A stretch of 64,000 bases of DNA from CAYFPS01 sp964345075. Its GTDB lineage: Bacteria > CAIWAD01. The stretch is from assembly GCA_964345075.1 (NCBI GenBank), contig CAYFPS010000002.1, positions 1-64,000 on the forward strand. Reading direction: 5' to 3'. Shown here piece after piece: positions 1 through 8,782 of this stretch (positions are counted from its first letter, which is position 1; every line of letters begins with the position of its first letter). The notes beneath the pieces were generated by a model that was not told where the DNA came from, searched no databases, and saw nothing but the letters and a program-made list of their open reading frames with translations. Both the position numbers and the translations under genes were made by a program.

Positions 1-293
1 CCAGGGGCCGTTTGCCGATTTAGTCGACAACTGCCCCACTTGCCTGCTGGTCGTTGTCGGGCGTGATGTCGGGCGTGATGTCGGACGTAGCTTTGCAAAA
101 CCGTCCAGCACGCCTCACAGCGTCAAAGTGCTGGAACAGTTGCCAGCGGTCAGGCGTCAGCAAGAAGTAGTATCCAGTAACCAGGTTCCAGTAGCCAGCC
201 AGAGGATCCATCAATCCGCAATTCTTCCCGTCCTTCGTCCTTAGTCCTTCACTCTTCGCCCCTCGTCATTCTTCCCTCGCCCTTCGTCCTTCA
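1..293. other. Non-coding stretch with short repeats
   Basis: No convincing gene is seen here. The left part holds a 12-bp tandem repeat, listed separately. The middle has loosely repeated CCAGTA/CCAGG words. The right part, about 215-320, is a pyrimidine-rich tract made of variants of CCTTCGTCCTT running up to the stop of the chemoreceptor gene. The only long open frame on the reverse strand reads through these repeats and shows no ribosome site or recognisable domain, so it is treated as spurious. Confidence 0.6.
51..90. repeat. 12-bp tandem repeat, GTCGGGCGTGAT type
   Basis: Two exact copies of GTCGGGCGTGAT are followed by a diverged third copy beginning GTCGGACGT. The 12-bp period and the TCGGRC core match the palindromic repeats near 12.1 kb and 27.6 kb, so this may be a degraded member of the same family. 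It lies downstream of the chemoreceptor gene in non-coding DNA. Confidence 0.65.
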
Positions 294-1988
294 TCATTTC
301 TTCCCCCCTCCCCTCATCTCCTTAAGGAACTCATCCATTGCGGCCTGCATGTCGCGGGCGCGCTCAAGGAGATGGGTCGCGGCCTGATCCAGATCCTGCG
401 CAGTCTGGCCTGTGGAAGCGGCGGCTTCGCCCAGTTCCTTCAGGACCTGTGTCACATGCCCGCTGCCTTCGGCTGCCAGCTGCACATTCTGGGCAATTTC
501 ACCAGTTGTCGCGGCCTGTTCTTCAACAGCGCCCGAGATGCCCATGGCGGCCTCATTGACCTGCACAATGCGTTCGCGCACGCTGCCGATGCCGCTGGCG
601 GCTTCGCTCGCAGCCGTCCGCACATCCTGAATCTGCCTGGATATTGAATCGGTGGCCTGAGAGGTCTGGTTGGCCAGTGTCTTTACTTCAGAAGCAACAA
701 CGGCAAAGCCCTTGCCCAGCTCACCGGCACGGGCCGCTTCGATCGTCGCATTCAAGGCCAGCAGATTGGTCTGCTCGGCAATGCTCGTGATCAGATCCAG
801 AATGCCGCCGATTTCGTCGGCACTGCTCGTCAGTCGATCCATCAGTCGCGAGAGTGATTCTGTTTCCTCAACGGCAGCACGGCTCACACCGGTTGCGGCC
901 AGAAGCTGCTGATTGATTTCGGCAACCGTAGAACTCAGCTGTTCGGTGGCAGCGGCAACCGTGCTGATATTGCGATTGGAGTCTTCCGCCGATCTGGCTA
1001 CCGTGTTGGTTGTATCACAGGTGGACTGACTGTCACGGCTCATGCCCGCAGCCTGCTCCTTCAGATGCGTGGCGGCCTCCGCAGCCTGTGTTACGAGCCC
1101 CAGCATGACAGCTTCAAACTGATCCGCCTGATCCAGCCTTGCGCGCCGCCGCTCCTGCCGGGCTTCCTCTTCCTTTTGAGACTGCGCCTCGCGCAATTCA
1201 ACATTTTCCTTTGCTCGATCACGGAAGATCTCCAGCGCGGAAGCCAGTTTGTCCAGCTCTTCATTCAAGCCCTGATGTATCACGGCAACATCCAGCCTGC
1301 CCTGGCTCAGCTCGTCCATGCTGATTGTCAGCTCCTTCAAGGGCACGACAATGCCACGAATGATGCGATTGGCAAAGAGGGCAAGTCCCAGCATAAGCAA
1401 GGCGAGCAAAGCACCCAGCATCGTGAAGCTCTTCCAGAAGGCGCGTCCGACATCGTCCAGATAAACGCCACTGGCGACAATCCAGCCCCAGTCCATCATC
1501 AGAATCGCGCTGCCCAGTTTGGGTGAAACACCCTTTTCGCCGGGCTTGGGCCAGACATAGGTCACGTGCGCGCGGCCAGCTTCCAGCGTCTTCTCCACCA
1601 GTTCATCAAAGAACAGCTTGCCATTCTGATCCGGCTTGCCGGCCATGCTTTGCCCATCCAGCGCCGGCTTGATCGGGTGCATGAGCATTTCGTTTTTCGT
1701 GTTCAGCAGATAGAGGTAGCCATTCTGCCCAAAGCGCACAGCCCGAAATGCGGCGAGTGCCCGCTGTTCGGCTTCGTAGCGACTCAGCTCGCCCGACTTG
1801 ACGCTCTCGTTCAGGTCCGTCGCAATTGACAGACTGGCTTCAAGCACCTGTTCCATCTCCCGCGTGAAGCTGTCTCTGGTGGTCTGCCTGACAACGAGCG
1901 CCGAAAAAATCGACGCTACCAGAAAGGCCGCTGCGCTCAGCCACAGAATGCGGCGAATCTGTCCTTCAATCCTTGCCTGTCGCTTCAT
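294..1988 (-). CDS. Methyl-accepting chemotaxis protein with single Cache domain
   Basis: A transmembrane chemoreceptor of 564 residues that would pass periplasmic ligand binding to CheA/CheW. Membrane segments lie near residues 13-34 and 187-207. Between them is an sCache_2-type sensor with the features GYLYLLN, MLMHP and WGWIVASGVY. A HAMP linker follows at about 208-262. The cytoplasmic coiled coil carries the conserved hairpin tip near 405-440, including EQTNLLALNATIEAARAGE and FAVVASEVKTLA. The gene is divergent from the DUF485/symporter pair. Its Cache domain closely resembles the one in the PHP fusion protein three genes away, hinting at a shared ligand. The ligand cannot be read from sequence; small carboxylates are a guess based on the neighbouring transporter. 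Confidence 0.93.
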   Translation of the reverse strand: MKRQARIEGQIRRILWLSAAAFLVASIFSALVVRQTTRDSFTREMEQVLEASLSIATDLNESVKSGELSRYEAEQRALAAFRAVRFGQNGYLYLLNTKNEMLMHPIKPALDGQSMAGKPDQNGKLFFDELVEKTLEAGRAHVTYVWPKPGEKGVSPKLGSAILMMDWGWIVASGVYLDDVGRAFWKSFTMLGALLALLMLGLALFANRIIRGIVVPLKELTISMDELSQGRLDVAVIHQGLNEELDKLASALEIFRDRAKENVELREAQSQKEEEARQERRRARLDQADQFEAVMLGLVTQAAEAATHLKEQAAGMSRDSQSTCDTTNTVARSAEDSNRNISTVAAATEQLSSTVAEINQQLLAATGVSRAAVEETESLSRLMDRLTSSADEIGGILDLITSIAEQTNLLALNATIEAARAGELGKGFAVVASEVKTLANQTSQATDSISRQIQDVRTAASEAASGIGSVRERIVQVNEAAMGISGAVEEQAATTGEIAQNVQLAAEGSGHVTQVLKELGEAAASTGQTAQDLDQAATHLLERARDMQAAMDEFLKEMRGGGKK

Positions 1989-2348
1989 GGGGAATCCTCG
2001 ACTGCTGATGATTCCCTCTCTATCGGCAGCCAGCTATTGAAAATCCGCTGTTAGCCGGAAAACAGGAAAATCAATGAACACGAATCAGTTTTTTGCTTGC
2101 AGGTGGGCAAGAACTGGCACATATTGCTTTATCCACTTGGCCATCAATCCCATCAACAGTTCATCAATGGAGACGGGTCAAAAAGAGTATTTTTTCATCC
2201 TGTGAAAATTTTGTTGATGCTGGACGAAGTTGACCCTATGTTGTGCGGGTCGGGCAGTCTGGCTGCCCTTGCCTACCGCCGCCCGCGCCAGGGGGCGATC
2301 GGGTCCCCCCAGGGACCACCTCAGTCTCACACAACAGGAGGATTTCGC
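1989..2348. other. Divergent intergenic region with structured leader
   Basis: This 360-base gap separates the leftward chemoreceptor from the rightward DUF485 gene and holds no gene. The left two thirds are AT-rich. The last 90 bases, downstream of the proposed promoter, contain small hairpins: GGGCAG/CTGCCC at about 2254-2270 and GGTCCC/GGGACC at about 2304-2320. These would form a folded leader before the ribosome site AGGAGG near 2338. No known riboswitch class was recognised. Confidence 0.5.
2214..2242 (+). promoter_or_regulatory. Putative sigma70-type promoter for DUF485-symporter genes
   Basis: TTGATG and TATGTT are separated by exactly 17 bases, each matching four of six consensus positions. 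The start of transcription would fall about 100 bases before the DUF485 ATG. This is visual pattern matching only, with no experimental support. Confidence 0.35.
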
Positions 2349-2639
2349 ATGCTGCACAAGCCTGCCGCGCAATCGGGGAAGGATCCCGCATCGGGATACA
2401 AAACCCGCTTGGGTGTCGTGATGTTCGTGATCTATGCGCTGGTCTATGGCGGATTTGTCGCCATCAATGTGGCCAGCCCGCTTTCCATGGAGAACAAGGT
2501 TTTTGCCGGGCTCAACCTCGCGGTGGTCTATGGCATCGGCCTGATTGTCTTCGCCCTGATTCTCGCCCTCATCTACGAGCGGATGTGCGCCATTCGCGAG
2601 CAGCAGCTTGAAGGCACTGAGGATGGAGGACAGAACTGA
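2349..2639 (+). CDS. DUF485 small membrane protein, symporter partner
   Basis: A 96-residue protein with two membrane segments, near residues 19-41 and 54-78, followed by a short charged tail. It fits the DUF485 family (YjcH-like), which is typically encoded directly before acetate-type sodium symporters. I chose this ATG because AGGAGG sits seven bases upstream and the hydrophobic core starts soon after; the frame is open further upstream but has no ribosome site. Its TGA shares its last base with the ATG of the symporter, showing translational coupling. A role as small subunit or stabiliser of the symporter is inferred from this arrangement. Confidence 0.85.
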   Translation: MLHKPAAQSGKDPASGYKTRLGVVMFVIYALVYGGFVAINVASPLSMENKVFAGLNLAVVYGIGLIVFALILALIYERMCAIREQQLEGTEDGGQN

Positions 2640-4531
2640 TGGCCATTACCGTATTCCTCGTTTTCGTCGCGGCCGTCCTTGGCCTTTCCTTTTATCTGGC
2701 AGCACGCACCAAGAGTGCCAGCGCATATTATGCAGCCGGCGGAACCATTCACTGGTCGGTCAACGGTGTGGCCTTTGCCGGTGACTACCTGAGTGCGGCC
2801 AGTTTCCTCGGTATCTGCGGCATGATCGCTACCGCCGGTTACGATGGCTTCCTTTATTCCATCGGCTATCTGGCAGGCTGGATCGTCGCGCTCTTTATTG
2901 TCGCCGAGCCGATGAAGCGCCTGGGCAAATACACGTTTACCGATGCCCTCGACGCCAAATTCGATCATCGCGGTATCAAACTGGCTGCTGCCATCTCCAC
3001 ACTGGTCGTGTCCATTTTCTATCTGATTCCGCAGATGGTGGGCGCCGGCGTGCTGGTCGAGCCGCTTCTGGGCATTCCGCACAGCGCGGGTGTGATCATG
3101 GTGGGAACCATCGTGATCATCATTGTGGCCACAGCGGGCATGACATCCACCACATATGTGCAGTTCATCAAGGGCGCCATGCTGGTGGTCTTCTCCATCG
3201 TGCTCGTTGGTGGCGTATTGATGCGCGGTCTTTCTACCGAGCCGGATCAGGGTGGCCGCGTGGAGTATCACGACTATGCCGTGATACAGGCTGGCCCATC
3301 AAGTGCTGATCCAGTTCCAGCCGATGCAGGGCTGACCATTGTAGAACGCGTCAACGCGGGCGGCAAGGACTTCGTGCGCAGCTCTTCGGCCAATGGCAGC
3401 ATCTGGTGGCTGCTGGCTGAAGAGAATGGCCAGTGGATCTTAAGCGAAACACAATGGGAAGTACACACCGCCGCGGGCGAACACCTGATCAATGGCAAGC
3501 CTGCCAGCGAAGAGAACCAGCTGAGGCAGGTGGGTGATCTTGTCAGCATCAAGGGCAAAACAGGTCCGGAAGCCGCTACTGGCAGCATGGGTCCGGGTGA
3601 ATTCCTTTCTGTCATGGCCGAGCCGAACACCGTGATACGTCGCTGGTCGAAGGCCTCCTTCAGCTCGACGGAAGGCGAAGTCAAAGCGCTCTATCCGGTA
3701 CTGACCAGTGGCAATCGCGTGATGCGTCCAGGTCTCAAGTTCAAGGTTGAGGGCACACCCCTGCAGCGCCTTGACTTTGTATCACTGATGCTCGCTCTCT
3801 TCTTTGGTACCGCAGCCCTGCCGCACATTCTGATTCGCTACTACACGGTTCCCAGCCCGATGGCAGCCCGCAAGAGTACGATCGTGGCCATTGCCGCCAT
3901 CGGCCTCTTCTATGTGCTGACCATGTATATGGGTCTTGGTGCCATGGTGAATGGCGTGGTCAATCCGCTGGACAACAACATGTCCGCCCCGCTGCTGGCA
4001 AGAAGTTTTGGCGAGTTCCTCTTTGCTGTGATCAGCGCCATCGCCTTCTCCACAGTACTGGGAACGGTTAGTGGACTGATCATTGCGGCATCCGGTGCGG
4101 TGGCTCACGACTTGATGGACCGTTTTGCCGGCATGCAGATGGATGAGAACCAGAAGGTGAAGGCAGGCAAGATTTCTGCATTTACCGTCGGTCTGCTGGC
4201 GATTGTGCTAGGCATTCTCTTCAAGGGCATGAATGTCAGCTTCCTGGTTGGCTGGGCCTTTGCTGTGGCTGCCTCAGCAAACCTGCCGGCCATTCTGATG
4301 ATGCTCTTCTGGAAGAAGACCACTGCCCGTGGTATCACGGCCTCTATCGTCGTGGGTGCCCTGAGCTCGGTAGGCCTGATTCTGATGTCGCCCTCGATGT
4401 TTGTGCGCTACGGGCTTGACCCGGCAACGGCGCCGATTCCGCTGGACAATCCGGGGATCATCTCGATACCCTTGAGTTTCATCACGCTTGTTCTGGTTTC
4501 GCTTTTCGCCGGACAAAGCAAGAAAGCCTGA
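2639..4531 (+). CDS. Sodium:solute symporter, ActP/VC_2705-like
   Basis: A 630-residue inner-membrane transporter of the sodium:solute symporter family. It begins with a membrane helix and SASAYYAAGG, then GDYLSAASFLG. The motif GTAALPHILIRYYTVP is very close to the diagnostic region of the acetate permease ActP. The protein is longer than ActP (about 550) because a soluble insertion of roughly 165 residues (about 200-365) lies between two membrane helices and should face the periplasm. Insertions of this kind fit the VC_2705 subfamily. The substrate is probably acetate or another short carboxylate, but this is inference. It is coupled to DUF485 by a one-base overlap and followed by a strong terminator. 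Confidence 0.88.
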   Translation: MAITVFLVFVAAVLGLSFYLAARTKSASAYYAAGGTIHWSVNGVAFAGDYLSAASFLGICGMIATAGYDGFLYSIGYLAGWIVALFIVAEPMKRLGKYTFTDALDAKFDHRGIKLAAAISTLVVSIFYLIPQMVGAGVLVEPLLGIPHSAGVIMVGTIVIIIVATAGMTSTTYVQFIKGAMLVVFSIVLVGGVLMRGLSTEPDQGGRVEYHDYAVIQAGPSSADPVPADAGLTIVERVNAGGKDFVRSSSANGSIWWLLAEENGQWILSETQWEVHTAAGEHLINGKPASEENQLRQVGDLVSIKGKTGPEAATGSMGPGEFLSVMAEPNTVIRRWSKASFSSTEGEVKALYPVLTSGNRVMRPGLKFKVEGTPLQRLDFVSLMLALFFGTAALPHILIRYYTVPSPMAARKSTIVAIAAIGLFYVLTMYMGLGAMVNGVVNPLDNNMSAPLLARSFGEFLFAVISAIAFSTVLGTVSGLIIAASGAVAHDLMDRFAGMQMDENQKVKAGKISAFTVGLLAIVLGILFKGMNVSFLVGWAFAVAASANLPAILMMLFWKKTTARGITASIVVGALSSVGLILMSPSMFVRYGLDPATAPIPLDNPGIISIPLSFITLVLVSLFAGQSKKA

Positions 4532-4538
4532 TTCTACA

Positions 4539-4571
4539 GGGGAGTCGCCTTCGGGCGGCTCCCCATTTCTT
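4539..4571 (+). terminator. Rho-independent terminator after symporter
   Basis: An 11-bp stem, GGGGAGTCGCC pairing with GGCGGCTCCCC with one G-T wobble, is closed by a stable TTCG loop and followed by ATTTCTT. It begins eight bases after the symporter stop codon. The next gene starts only about 12 bases beyond the T-rich run. Confidence 0.85.
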
Positions 4572-4582
4572 CTGGACCTGCC

Positions 4583-7500
4583 ATGGACGATTCCCGCATC
4601 TGGCGAATCGATCTTCACTGCCACAGCGCATTCAGCGACGGCACCCTTGTACCCGAACAGCTCGCACAGGAGATCATTGCGGCAGAGTGCGGGCATGCGG
4701 CGCTGACCGATCACAACACGACAGCCGGACTCGAGCGCTTCAGGCAGGCCCTTGAGGCTCAGGGCGTCCGTGTGACAAACGGTCTTGAGCTGGATGCTGA
4801 ATGTGCGGCAGGCAGGATTCACTTGCTGGCTTATGGATTCGATGAACATGATCACGACCTGCAGCGCCTGCTGCTTGCGCTGAGGCATCCACATCTTGCC
4901 TGCCTGCTGCCGCGACTGCGCAGATTGCTGGGAAGCCGTGTAACACGCGTACGGGCGCTGGCCCCTGGTCAGGGCGTGGTCGACTCTGCCGAAGCAATCC
5001 ATCTGGTGCATCAGGCCGGCGGTCATGTCTTTCTGGCACATCCGCTGACTGTAACACAGGATCTGGACGAGCTGGCAGCTATTGTCCGGCAGCTCAAGCA
5101 ACAAGGCCTGGACGGAATTGAAGCGTGTTACAAGAGCTACGACCGGGCTACCAGATCCAGTCTGGTTGAACTGGCCAAAGAGCAGGATCTGCTGGTATGC
5201 GGGGGAAGTGACTATCATGGCCCTGCAACTGGCCTGGGAGCTTCCAGCCCCGGCTGGGAGATGCAGGAAGAATTGTGGCGTCCACTTCATCGACTGCTCG
5301 ATTTCTCTGGTGAAAACAGACTTCACGCGGGTCCGGCGCCAGCTGCCAGACCACTGCGGAGTTTTCTTTTGCAGGTAGGTCTGCCCGCATTGCTGGCAGG
5401 CATCCTGTTCCTATTGACCATTTTCTTCGTGCTCCTTCCCACCATGAAGCGCCAGTTGCTGGATCAACGAAAAGAAATGATCCAGTCACTCGTTCACAGC
5501 GCCGTGACACAACTTGAATCGGCAAGTGAAGATGTGAACGATGGCCTCCTTACACTTGAAGAAGCCCAGCAGCTCAGCCTGCGTCGTCTTCAGGCCATGA
5601 CCTGGGGTGAAGAGGGTACAGGCTACTTCTGGGTGATTGATGCATCGCCCACCATGCTGATGCATCCTTGGCGGCCCGATCTGGTCGGGCAGGATCTGAG
5701 CACAATCCGTGATCCCGGTGGTGCCCTGATCTTTGTGGCAATGGCTGATGCGCTCAAGCGGCATGACACGGCTTTTTTCAACTACCACTGGCAGCTGAAG
5801 GGTGATGCGGATCATGTATCACCCAAACTGGGTGTCGTCGAGATTCACCGCCCCTGGGGCTGGATTGTTGGAACCGGCTTTTACACCGAAGAACTTGATG
5901 CCCAGATTGCCGTGATACGGGACCGGATTCTGCTGGTCAGCCTTCTGATCAGCATCGCTGTGGGCCTTCTGCTCGTGGCCGTTGCCCGTCAGAATTTCAG
6001 GCTTGAAAAACGCCGTGCCCGGGCCGAAAAGGCGCTGCGTGAAAGTAGCCAGAAGTACCGGGCTCTGGCCGGCGCTTCCGGTGAGGGCACACTGATGCTG
6101 GCAGAGGGTGTCATCACTTACGCCAGTCAGGCCCTGGAACGAATGCTTGGCTACTCCACAGGCGCACTTGCCGGCAAAGAGATGGCGGAGCTGCTGGCTG
6201 ACGGGACAGACGAAGTGTTATCGCTGATCACGACAGGTGGCGAGTGGACACGGGAGCTGCGCCTCCTGCACGGTGATGGCGGGCCGGTGGAGATGCTGCT
6301 CTCCGCCTCGCCCTGGCAATCTGTCGAGGGGACCGGCCTTGTGATCACATTGCGCGATGTCAGCAGACGGAAGCGCTGGGCGGAATCGCGCAGACGCAGC
6401 CGTGTGCATTATCATCAGTTGACTCGCTCGATTCCCATGGGCGTATTCCGCAGTCGCTGGCAGGATGGCCGCGCACCCATCCTGGAGGCCAACCCCGCCA
6501 TGAAAAGCCTGCTTGTTCTTAAGCAGGATCTGTCCCCCGGCGAACACGACTGGCTCGCCCAACTGACGGATCCCGAGCAGCGTGAGACAATTATTCGCAG
6601 GCTGGAAGAGCAGGGATCGATTGAAATGGAACAGGTCAGACTGCGCACGGCAACGGGTAGCAGGCTGGAAGTTCGCCTGCACGCGGTGCTGGTCCACGAA
6701 GAGGACGAGATGCTCTGTGACGGCGTCATGGAAGACCTGACGGCAAGTCTTAAGCTGGCCTCGGAGCGTGAAGAGCTCATCAGTCAATTGCAGAGCTCAC
6801 TCTTCTACCTGCAGGAACCGATTGCCCCACTGGTTAAGCCAGCACCCATGCTCAAGGCATCGGACACGATTAACGAAGCCGCAGCCCGCATGAACAGTGA
6901 AGAGGCCAGCGCGCTTGTCGTGATTTCCAGCGATCAGGAAATCCTGGGCATGATTACCGACCGGGATTTTCGCGCCCGTGTGACAGCCGAGGACAAGGAT
7001 CGCGCGCGACCCGTTCGCGAGATCATGAGCGCACCCGTGACAACCATCGAGCAGGACGCGCTCGTTTATGAGGCTGTGCTGCGCATGCAGGAAAAGCGGA
7101 TCGGTCATCTGGTTGTAGTTGATGATGCAGGCAGACTGAAGGGTGTGATACGGGATCGCAACCTGATTCACTTCCTGCACTACTCAGGCGTGATCCTCGG
7201 TCACAGCATTCAGGCAGCAGAGAATGTCATGGAGCTTGGCAAGGCCCTCGACCGCCTTCCCAGGCTTGTCGGTGCGTTGATCGCTTCTGGATCCCGTGTC
7301 CGTTCTATCAACCGCATTATAAGCCGCACGGCAGACAGCATAGTCGAGCGGGTTCTCGAGTTGGCCCATCGTGATCTTGGCCCCGCACCCCTGCCTTATG
7401 CCTTTGTGGCCATGGGCAGCGAGGGTCGGCGCGAGCAGACCCTTCTGACCGATCAGGACAATGGAATCGTCTATCAGAATCCGCCTGCAGGTGAAGGGCA

Positions 7501-8221
7501 GCATGCGCGGGAGTGGTTTCTTGCTTTCGGCCAGCGTGTATCACAGGATCTGGCGCGCGCCGGTTATCGTGAGTGCAAGGGCGGTGTGATGGCTTCCCGT
7601 CCAGAGTGGAATGGCTCGCTTGATGAGTGGTCGAGCAAGTTCAACAGCTGGATCCGCCTGCCTGAAGGCCAGCAGCGTTTGTCACTCAACATTGCCTTCG
7701 ACCTGAGAACCGTCGGCGGTGATACCGACCTGGTGCGCGAACTCAGGCGCAGAATCAGCGAATCCATTGAAGCCAACCCGGGATTCCTGCTGCACATGGC
7801 GCGAGAAGCCATGGACGAGCAGCTGCCACGGATTCAGATGCGCCGCTTGCGCGGGGGCCTTAACCTGCAAAACGAAGCAGTAGATCTGAAGGCATGGCTC
7901 GCGCCGGTAGTCACCTTCAGCCGCCTCTATGCGCTACGGCACCAACTGGAAGAGACACACACGCTGGATCGCCTCTCGCGCCTGCATGAAATGGGACGCT
8001 TAAGCGATGACAGCTGGGAAATCCTGCTGCCCGATTATGAAAGCCTGATGCGGGTGCGCCTGCAGAGACAGAGCAGCGCCATGCTGCAGGGCCGCGAGCC
8101 CTCCAATCTGCTTGCTCCGGGCAGCATCAGCGCACACGACGAAGCCACCCTCAAGCGACTACAGAATCTTTGCAGCAGCCTGCGCTCCAAGGTTGGTTTC
8201 GACTTTCTTGGCATGGCTTGA
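4583..8221 (+). CDS. PHP-Cache-PAS-CBS-DUF294 nucleotidyltransferase fusion
   Basis: A 1212-residue membrane protein joining modules normally found apart. Residues 1-215 form a PHP-type metal-dependent phosphoesterase domain (LHCHSAFSDG at 11-20, ALTDHN, FLAHP, GGSDYHGP near 207-214). A membrane helix lies at about 260-288. Next come an sCache_2 sensor (about 300-445, with GYFWVID, MLMHP and WGWIVGTGFY) and a second helix (about 448-470). Two PAS-like domains follow (about 490-600 and 615-720). A pair of CBS domains spans about 756-870. The end is a DUF294 nucleotidyltransferase domain (GSEGRREQTLLTDQDN near 946) with its C-terminal helical partner. The PHP domain lies before the first helix and so should be cytoplasmic. 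No Shine-Dalgarno sequence precedes the ATG. Regulation of the neighbouring symporter is a plausible but unproven role. Confidence 0.88.
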   Translation: MDDSRIWRIDLHCHSAFSDGTLVPEQLAQEIIAAECGHAALTDHNTTAGLERFRQALEAQGVRVTNGLELDAECAAGRIHLLAYGFDEHDHDLQRLLLALRHPHLACLLPRLRRLLGSRVTRVRALAPGQGVVDSAEAIHLVHQAGGHVFLAHPLTVTQDLDELAAIVRQLKQQGLDGIEACYKSYDRATRSSLVELAKEQDLLVCGGSDYHGPATGLGASSPGWEMQEELWRPLHRLLDFSGENRLHAGPAPAARPLRSFLLQVGLPALLAGILFLLTIFFVLLPTMKRQLLDQRKEMIQSLVHSAVTQLESASEDVNDGLLTLEEAQQLSLRRLQAMTWGEEGTGYFWVIDASPTMLMHPWRPDLVGQDLSTIRDPGGALIFVAMADALKRHDTAFFNYHWQLKGDADHVSPKLGVVEIHRPWGWIVGTGFYTEELDAQIAVIRDRILLVSLLISIAVGLLLVAVARQNFRLEKRRARAEKALRESSQKYRALAGASGEGTLMLAEGVITYASQALERMLGYSTGALAGKEMAELLADGTDEVLSLITTGGEWTRELRLLHGDGGPVEMLLSASPWQSVEGTGLVITLRDVSRRKRWAESRRRSRVHYHQLTRSIPMGVFRSRWQDGRAPILEANPAMKSLLVLKQDLSPGEHDWLAQLTDPEQRETIIRRLEEQGSIEMEQVRLRTATGSRLEVRLHAVLVHEEDEMLCDGVMEDLTASLKLASEREELISQLQSSLFYLQEPIAPLVKPAPMLKASDTINEAAARMNSEEASALVVISSDQEILGMITDRDFRARVTAEDKDRARPVREIMSAPVTTIEQDALVYEAVLRMQEKRIGHLVVVDDAGRLKGVIRDRNLIHFLHYSGVILGHSIQAAENVMELGKALDRLPRLVGALIASGSRVRSINRIISRTADSIVERVLELAHRDLGPAPLPYAFVAMGSEGRREQTLLTDQDNGIVYQNPPAGEGQHAREWFLAFGQRVSQDLARAGYRECKGGVMASRPEWNGSLDEWSSKFNSWIRLPEGQQRLSLNIAFDLRTVGGDTDLVRELRRRISESIEANPGFLLHMAREAMDEQLPRIQMRRLRGGLNLQNEAVDLKAWLAPVVTFSRLYALRHQLEETHTLDRLSRLHEMGRLSDDSWEILLPDYESLMRVRLQRQSSAMLQGREPSNLLAPGSISAHDEATLKRLQNLCSSLRSKVGFDFLGMA

Positions 8222-8311
8222 TCCGTCTCAGCCTCATTCGGCTGCTAACGAGTCCCCGCCGAGCAGTATTTTCCCCTCATTACGAATCAGTGAAACGAAA
8301 GGGCCTTCATC

Positions 8312-8782
8312 ATGGCGCTCGAAATGGGCAAGCGCGCTCCCGCCTTCAAGCTGGAAGACCAGGATGGTCAAAAGGTCGAGCTGAAGGATTTCAAGGGCTC
8401 CTGGCTGGTCGTCTACAGCTACCCCAAGGACAATACACCGGGCTGCACGACAGAGGCAAAGGACTTCACCTGCCTGCTCGAGGACTTCGAGGCCGCAGGC
8501 GCCAGAATCGTCGGTGTATCACCGGACAAGCCTGCCAGTCATCTGCGCTTCATCGAAAAGCAGTCACTGAATCTTCGGCTCTTAAGCGATCCTGAGCATG
8601 AAATGCTTGAAGCCTGGGGCAGCTGGGGGTTGAAGAAGTTCATGGGACGCGAATTCATGGGCGTGATCCGCTCGACCTGGATAGTGGACCCGAAAGGCGT
8701 CATTCAGGCTGTATGGAGCCCGGTGAAGGTCAAGAACCATGCTCAGGAAGTGCTGGACAAGCTGAAGGAGCTGGTTGGCTGA
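8312..8782 (+). CDS. bcp: Peroxiredoxin, Bcp/AhpC-TSA family
   Basis: A 156-residue thiol peroxidase that reduces hydroperoxides in the cytoplasm. The peroxidatic cysteine is C45 in YPKDNTPGCTTEAKDF, and the length and thioredoxin fold match Bcp/PrxQ. The resolving cysteine that many Bcp proteins carry five residues later is replaced by lysine (K50); another cysteine, C54, lies nearby and could substitute, or the enzyme could be a 1-Cys type. The ribosome site is AAAGGG, nine bases before the ATG. It is the first gene of an overlapping set with mutM, ltaE and a CBM9-like gene. Confidence 0.92.
   Translation: MALEMGKRAPAFKLEDQDGQKVELKDFKGSWLVVYSYPKDNTPGCTTEAKDFTCLLEDFEAAGARIVGVSPDKPASHLRFIEKQSLNLRLLSDPEHEMLEAWGSWGLKKFMGREFMGVIRSTWIVDPKGVIQAVWSPVKVKNHAQEVLDKLKELVG

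Noticed and set aside
20..214. 64-codon reverse frame at the window start
   Set aside because: It is built on the 12-bp repeat and CCAGTA words; no start signal or domain.
2113..2126. Sigma54 promoter TGGCAC...TTGC upstream of DUF485
   Set aside because: The two blocks are only three bases apart instead of five, which puts the -24 and -12 elements out of phase.
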